From Stagnihabitans sp043738565 (lineage in GTDB: Bacteria > Pseudomonadota > Alphaproteobacteria > Rhodobacterales > Rhodobacteraceae): a stretch of 17,406 bases of DNA. Of the stretch, positions 13,818 through 17,406 are shown piece by piece. The notes beneath the pieces were generated by a model. It was given only the letters and a program-made list of their open reading frames with translations, was not told the DNA's origin and made no database searches. How positions within the stretch are numbered: position 1 is the first letter of the stretch; every line of letters starts with the position of its first letter. The translations under genes were made by a program, and so were the position numbers. Location: positions 1-17,406 of the forward strand of contig JAYUGA010000053.1 in assembly GCA_043738565.1 (NCBI GenBank), read 5' to 3'.

Positions 13818-14585
13818 ATGGCAAAATCCGGCTTCGGCGAATCCCCCCTGCCACTCTTCGCCCCTGACCGCGATGAAGATGAGGCTGACTTTGCCCGCCT
13901 GCCCGAAAAGCTGCCCTCCTACATCGCCGATCACCGCAAACGCCTGCGCTCCCGCTTTACCGACGGCGGTGCCACTGCGATGCCCGACTACGAACTCCTT
14001 GAATTGGTTCTGTTTCGGGCGATTCCCCGCCAGGATGTCAAACCGCTGGCCCGGCTTTTGCTTGACACATTCGGCGATTTCAACCGCGTCATCTCCGCCG
14101 TCCCTGCACGGCTTTTGATGGTCAAAGGTGTCGGCGAAGCCGTTGTTCTGGAGTTGAAAATCATCGAAGCCGCCGCCCAGCGCCTGATGCGCGCCAAAGT
14201 GCTGCACCGCCCGATCCTGACCTCCTGGGACGCGCTGGTCGACTACTGCCACACCGCGATGGCCCACCGCGAAACCGAACAATTCCGCATCCTGTTCCTC
14301 GATCGCAAAAACGTCCTGATCGCCGACGAAGAACAGGCCAAAGGCACCGTCGATCACGTCCCGGTCTACCCGCGCGAAGTCGTCAAACGCGCCCTGGAAC
14401 TGAACGCCAGCGCCTTGATATTGGTACACAATCACCCCTCCGGCGACCCGACACCATCTGATGCCGACATCAGCATGACCGCGCAGGTTCAGGACGCCGC
14501 ACAGGTGCTGGGCATCACCCTGCACGACCATCTGATCATCGGAAAATCCCGCGAACTTTCGTTCAGGGCGCAGGGTTATCTGTGA
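13818..14585 (+). CDS. radC: RadC family JAB-domain protein
   Basis: A 255-residue cytoplasmic protein of the RadC/UPF0758 family. The N-terminal half has a helix-hairpin-helix-like region (LLMVKGVGEAVVLELKII at 99-116). The C-terminal half is a JAB1/MPN domain with the metal-binding JAMM motif HNHPSGDPTPSDAD at 204-217, in which His204, His206 and Asp217 are the expected zinc ligands. The length is standard. The historic link to DNA repair is weak; a metalloprotease or nuclease role has been suggested, and family members often sit near recombination and DNA-uptake genes. The ATG at 13818 lacks a clear ribosome-binding site, but no better in-frame start is nearby. The last 23 bases overlap the convergent substrate-binding/OmpA gene. 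Confidence 0.9.
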   Translation: MAKSGFGESPLPLFAPDRDEDEADFARLPEKLPSYIADHRKRLRSRFTDGGATAMPDYELLELVLFRAIPRQDVKPLARLLLDTFGDFNRVISAVPARLLMVKGVGEAVVLELKIIEAAAQRLMRAKVLHRPILTSWDALVDYCHTAMAHRETEQFRILFLDRKNVLIADEEQAKGTVDHVPVYPREVVKRALELNASALILVHNHPSGDPTPSDADISMTAQVQDAAQVLGITLHDHLIIGKSRELSFRAQGYL

Positions 14586-16068
14586 CAAAAGCAGGCTTGG
14601 TCCACAATTCCACCCGCCGGTTCAACCGCCTGCCGGCACCCGTCGCATCACACGCCATCGGCAACGCTTCACCAAACGCCTGCACCACCGGCAACTGATC
14701 CTCCAGCAACCCCGGCACCAGCGCCTGCAACGCCGCCAAAACCACCTCCGCCCGGCTTTGCGACAGGTCCAGATTGGCGCGGGCTGTTCCGGAACCATCT
14801 GAAAAGCCTGATAACAACAGCGCCTGCCCCTTGAACAAACCCGCCTCCAGCATCTGTGCCAGATCGGTCAGATTGCCCTGTGACGCGGCATCCAGCGTGG
14901 TCGTCCCGCCCTCGAACCGAAAGGTCAGGGACAGCCGGTCCGCCCCATCCATCGCCGCCACCAACCGTTTCAGATCGTCCAAAGTCGTCTCCGTCCCCGC
15001 CCCCTTGATCGCATTGATCAGCCGCAATCCATCCGCCGTCATCGGCTGCCGTTCGGCGCTGCGGTCAATATAGCCCGCCGCCGCCACCGCCCTTTGCGCC
15101 GCGGGCGAGGACAAAAACTCCAGAAACTCGCGCGCAACCAGTGGCAGGCGGTGACGCGGCATCAGAAAAAACACAGGCAGCGTAAGGGGATAGTCCTGCG
15201 CCTTCACCGCCAGCCGCGAGGGCAGCAACGGAAAGCCACAGCTATCCGTAAGTGGCAAAACCCGCGCCGCCCCCACCGCCGCCCGCTCCGTCACCGCCAG
15301 CGCCCAGGGATCTTTCGCCACCGCCGCGGCCAGTTCGGCCAGCGTATCATGCGTCACCGTCGCCGCAACATCGCGCCCCAACCGCGCCGCCAACGCCTTC
15401 TGCAGATCGCTGTCCGCCGAAAGTCCGTGCAGAACCAAGGGCATATCCGGCCCGCCGATCTGGTTCCAGTTGGTCGCCTCCCCCGACAACGCCTTGGCCA
15501 GATCGGTCGTCGAAATCCGCGGCAACGGATTGTCCGGCGCCATGATCGGCACCAGCGCATCCAGCGCCACCGCCTGCGAGCCCAGATCAGGTTCCGTCGC
15601 CGAGGCTACCATCATCAGCGCCGCCCCCGACAAAACCGCTGCCCGTGCCTCGGCAGGACTGGCCGACGCAAAGGACATTTCCGCCAATGCAGCACCCGAA
15701 GCCGGGTCATTGATCAACGCCGGGCCATCAGCCAATCGGGTATAGACCAGCCCTCTTGCCTTTGAAAACGCTGCGAAAAGCGGCGGCAACAGAGTCGCGC
15801 CGGCATCGCCCGCCCCGACGAACCGGATCACGGCCTTGGGCGCGGTCAGGTCCGGGCAGGCCGGACCTTCACAGACGACACCCTGACCATCGACCGTCAA
15901 AGGCCCATAGTTCGTGCTGATCCGAAAGAATTCGCCGTCATAGCCCTGCAACGTGCCAGACAGCGACAGCGACCCATCGCGCGAGGTCAGCGTGATATCC
16001 TGTGCCGCTGCGATTTGTGCAAACAGCAACGCGGCGAAAACCGCCGCGCGCCAAGCCGCCAGGTTCAT
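14563..16068 (-). CDS. Periplasmic PstS-like substrate-binding domain fused to an OmpA peptidoglycan-binding domain
   Basis: A 501-residue secreted protein. Residues 1-22 are a Sec signal peptide (hydrophobic core FAALLFAQIAA, cleavage near AAA-QD). A small domain with two cysteines (66 and 71) follows. From about 80 to 350 there is a phosphate-binding-protein-like fold, best seen at 185-206 (ISTTDLAKALSGEATNWNQI), which matches the PstS segment ending in TNWNQ. The C-terminal ~125 residues are an OmpA-like domain with GFSDGSGTARANLDLSQSRA from 421 and NRRVEL at 483-488. Asp424 and Arg439, the pair that grips diaminopimelate in OmpA domains, are both present with the usual 15-residue spacing. 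So it probably binds a solute or small ligand while tethered to peptidoglycan. It follows the membrane-anchored neighbour after 12 bases, with AAGGGGCGG as ribosome-binding site. Ligand unknown. Confidence 0.82.
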   Translation of the reverse strand: MNLAAWRAAVFAALLFAQIAAAQDITLTSRDGSLSLSGTLQGYDGEFFRISTNYGPLTVDGQGVVCEGPACPDLTAPKAVIRFVGAGDAGATLLPPLFAAFSKARGLVYTRLADGPALINDPASGAALAEMSFASASPAEARAAVLSGAALMMVASATEPDLGSQAVALDALVPIMAPDNPLPRISTTDLAKALSGEATNWNQIGGPDMPLVLHGLSADSDLQKALAARLGRDVAATVTHDTLAELAAAVAKDPWALAVTERAAVGAARVLPLTDSCGFPLLPSRLAVKAQDYPLTLPVFFLMPRHRLPLVAREFLEFLSSPAAQRAVAAAGYIDRSAERQPMTADGLRLINAIKGAGTETTLDDLKRLVAAMDGADRLSLTFRFEGGTTTLDAASQGNLTDLAQMLEAGLFKGQALLLSGFSDGSGTARANLDLSQSRAEVVLAALQALVPGLLEDQLPVVQAFGEALPMACDATGAGRRLNRRVELWTKPAFVTDNPAP

Positions 16069-16080
16069 GAAGTCCGCCCC

Positions 16081-16986
16081 TTATTTGGTGGCAATCTTCA
16101 TGTCTGTCGCAAGATTCTTCAACACCAGAAAGTCACCAATCCCGCCGCAATCTGGCATCGCCAGCGTCAGATCGGTCGCCGTGGCCACCCCGCGCGCGCT
16201 CATCAGCGTCTCGCCTAGCAGGTCATGGCCACAGGTCGCCGGCGTGACCACCGCCTCGACCACTACGTCGGTGGTGGCAGTCGGGTCCATCGGATAGGTA
16301 TAGATCTGCGCCATCATGGGGTTGTCGACGCTGGCATCGCCAAGAAGGCTCAGGAACCCGCCGGTCGAAACTGTCGACATACCTGGGTTGCCGGGCGAGA
16401 TGTCACCCGGCTGGCCATAGTCGGCCCCGTTCTGGAACCCATGCAGGTCAAAGGCCTTACTGCCTTGCCATTGCACGCCAAAGCGGCGCAACAGCAGCGC
16501 CTCGGGCACGGCAATGGTGGATGTGGCCTTGCTGCCATCGGCAAACAGGATTTCCACGGCACCATCGGTTGAAAGCGCCGGAATTGCGCTGGCCAGCGTG
16601 CCATCAGCCCCGGTTTTGGCGGTTACAGCAAGCCCGGCATGGCGCAGAACGACGCGTTCCGCCTGATGGCAGGGCGCAGACAGCGCCACGTCGATCATCG
16701 CTCCGGGCCGTTGCCGAAGATCCAGCGCGGTCGTGCAGATCGGGGCGACGGGGGTTGCGATGGGCTGTGGCACCAGAGGCGGTGCCACCAGCCCTGCATC
16801 ATTGGCTTCTGCAGAAAGCTGAACGATTCTGACCGGCGTCTTGAGAGCGGCCTGCACCGGATTGGCAGGTTTTCGCGCGGCCAGTGCCTGCACCAAGTGC
16901 CCGGCGGCAAGGGCAATCGCAAGAACTGCCAGCACCCTGGCAATCCGACGCAACGGCAACGACGACGTTTTTACGTTGGGCGACAT
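16081..16986 (-). CDS. Membrane-anchored periplasmic protein of unknown function
   Basis: A 301-residue protein I do not recognise by function. One hydrophobic segment at about 14-36 (RIARVLAVLAIALAAGHLVQ), preceded by basic residues, suggests an N-terminal inner-membrane anchor or uncleaved signal. A Pro/Ala-rich linker (about 60-83) then leads to a periplasmic part with four cysteines at 84, 106, 252 and 280, spaced as if forming two disulfides. Residues 87-160 look like a small beta-domain, followed by a Gly/Asn-rich stretch (YGQPGDISPGNPG). I recall similar Rhodobacteraceae proteins carrying the uninformative label translocase. The start is set at the ATG at 16986, which has GGAG seven bases upstream; a longer frame from 17052 would add 22 residues with no ribosome-binding site. 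The next gene follows 12 bases on, so the two likely work together in the envelope. Confidence 0.75.
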   Translation of the reverse strand: MSPNVKTSSLPLRRIARVLAVLAIALAAGHLVQALAARKPANPVQAALKTPVRIVQLSAEANDAGLVAPPLVPQPIATPVAPICTTALDLRQRPGAMIDVALSAPCHQAERVVLRHAGLAVTAKTGADGTLASAIPALSTDGAVEILFADGSKATSTIAVPEALLLRRFGVQWQGSKAFDLHGFQNGADYGQPGDISPGNPGMSTVSTGGFLSLLGDASVDNPMMAQIYTYPMDPTATTDVVVEAVVTPATCGHDLLGETLMSARGVATATDLTLAMPDCGGIGDFLVLKNLATDMKIATK

Positions 16987-16996
16987 CGAAAGCTCC

Positions 16997-17013
16997 ACCA
17001 GAACGAATCTGGT
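16997..17013 (-). other. Small hairpin abutting the ribosome-binding site of the 16081-16986 gene
   Basis: On the minus strand ACCAGA-TTCGT-TCTGGT is a perfect 6-bp inverted repeat with a five-base loop, directly followed by the GGAG ribosome-binding site. It could modulate initiation. A second palindrome, TTGCG-C-CGCAA, lies at 17019-17029. The rest of 16987-17149 holds no gene I can support. Confidence 0.3.
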
Positions 17014-17149
17014 AAAACTTGCGCCGCAATGCAGGCAGCGGCGTGACCGCAATAAGGAATGTTAACCACATAAACGGCGCTGCGGTGGCAAAGTGGCGGG
17101 TATTTCGCCGCCTTTGTGCCGCATTTGGCGCCGGGGTAATCCCCCCGAA

Positions 17150-17230
17150 CGTAGGGCGCTGCGGCAGTAGTGCTTTCTCGCCAAGGTGCATGAGGCGAAT
17201 CAACCGCCGGATGCGCTTTTCCTTCACGGG
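17150..17230 (-). pseudogene. Probable remnant of an IS3-family transposase (OrfB fragment)
   Basis: Read on the minus strand from 17230, the frame gives PVKEKRIRRLIRLMHLGEKA and then LLPQRPTF. The KRIRRLIRLMHL core resembles the KRVRRLMRLMGL helix in OrfB of IS3-family transposases, a segment that lies before the catalytic core; the weaker LLPQRPT could answer to the following IYQKPNT. Nothing recognisable lies on either side: upstream it stops exactly at the IS5-type end, and downstream similarity fades within 30 codons. It would be a fossil too short to be functional. The match is short and low-complexity (Arg/Leu), so it may be chance. Confidence 0.3.
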
Positions 17231-17406
17231 AGGCCCTGTTGCACCAATGGGCTGAGGGGATTCATCTTTTGATTCCAGCGTGGTATCTGAGGCGAATGCG
17301 GAAACCGGACCCACCGACCTACAAGACCATGAACTGGCCAGCCTACAACAGAGCGCTCAAGCGCCGACGCTCGCTGACGATCTGGTTCGACCCTGAGAGG
17401 AAGTGG
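17231..17406 (+). mobile_element. Left end of an IS5-family insertion sequence (cut by the window edge)
   Basis: A terminal-repeat-like GGCCCTGTTGCACCAATGGG begins at 17232, similar in style to IS5-family (IS903 group) ends that start GGC..TGTTG. It is followed 64 bases later by the start of an IS5-family transposase gene pointing inward. The right end, partner repeat and target duplication lie outside the window, so the exact boundary (17231 or 17232) is not proven. Confidence 0.7.
17296..17406 (+). CDS. IS5-family transposase, N-terminal 37 codons
   Basis: The frame from the ATG at 17296 is open to the window end and encodes MRKPDPPTYKTMNWPAYNRA followed by LKRRRSLTIWFDPERKW. The pattern NWxxYNxALxxRxSLTxWxD is the well-known N-terminus of IS5-family (IS903 group) DDE transposases, which cut and paste the element. 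The catalytic domain lies beyond the window, so whether the gene is intact cannot be judged. GAGG at 17289-17292 sits three bases before this ATG; an in-frame ATG at 17329 is an alternative start. Transcription points away from the 16081-16986 gene. Confidence 0.85.
   Translation, partial: MRKPDPPTYKTMNWPAYNRALKRRRSLTIWFDPERKW

Noticed and set aside
13791..14588. A 265-codon minus-strand frame opposite radC
   Set aside because: radC has an intact JAMM motif in the other direction; the antisense product has no recognisable family.
16799..17314. A 171-codon minus-strand frame spanning the IS end, the IS3-like segment and the start of the envelope gene
   Set aside because: It joins unrelated sequence pieces and overlaps the better-supported gene in a different frame; only the internal KRIRRLIRLMHL segment is kept as a possible fossil.
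1..17406. tRNA, rRNA, CRISPR arrays or phage genes
   Set aside because: No cloverleaf, no regularly spaced long repeats and no phage structural or integrase motifs were seen on either strand.

Overview
The window looks like chromosomal DNA of a high-GC alphaproteobacterium, most likely Rhodobacteraceae (the Rhodobacter/Gemmobacter/Tabrizicola type of organism). The reasons are the strong G/C bias at third codon positions, a textbook alphaproteobacterial heat-shock promoter in front of dnaK, the ptsN and radC types, and several protein families I associate with that group: a GT14 transferase with a long C-terminal extension, NodH-like sulfotransferases, and a substrate-binding/OmpA fusion. The genus cannot be resolved.

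Region 1 (1-478): ptsN, the regulatory EIIA of the nitrogen PTS, at the left edge. It converges on region 2 with a 17-bp tail-to-tail overlap.

Region 2 (462-9596): a surface-polysaccharide locus. Seven genes run on the minus strand in the order cysQ, a kdsB-like gene, galU, glycosyltransferase A, glycosyltransferase B (a paralogue of A), a GT14-type transferase with a large C-terminal extension, and a two-part sulfotransferase. A divergent polysaccharide-type ABC-2 permease lies to the right of cysQ. Candidate sigma-70 promoters lie in front of galU, in front of glycosyltransferase B, and in front of the permease. Read together, the genes can supply UDP-glucose (GalU) and perhaps CMP-Kdo (KdsB-like), build the glycan (three glycosyltransferases), sulfate it (sulfotransferase), clear the PAP by-product (CysQ) and export it (permease). 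My working hypothesis is a sulfated, possibly Kdo-linked capsule or exopolysaccharide. The permease has no ATPase partner in view.

Region 3 (9617-13615): a housekeeping stress block. alkB (minus) is divergent from dnaK-dnaJ (plus). The dnaK promoter matches the RpoH consensus, a 10-bp hairpin separates dnaK from dnaJ, and a strong intrinsic terminator follows dnaJ.

Region 4 (13616-16986): a 200-bp regulatory stretch with three tandem 11-bp repeats and TTAACC boxes, then radC (plus). radC converges, with a 23-bp overlap, on a two-gene minus-strand unit. That unit encodes a membrane-anchored periplasmic protein of unknown function and a secreted PstS-like domain fused to a peptidoglycan-binding OmpA domain.

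Region 5 (16987-17406): the upstream region of that unit, a probable remnant of an IS3-type transposase, and the left end plus first 37 codons of an IS5-family element running off the window.

I found no tRNA, rRNA or CRISPR array. All assignments come from reading motifs; no database search was possible.
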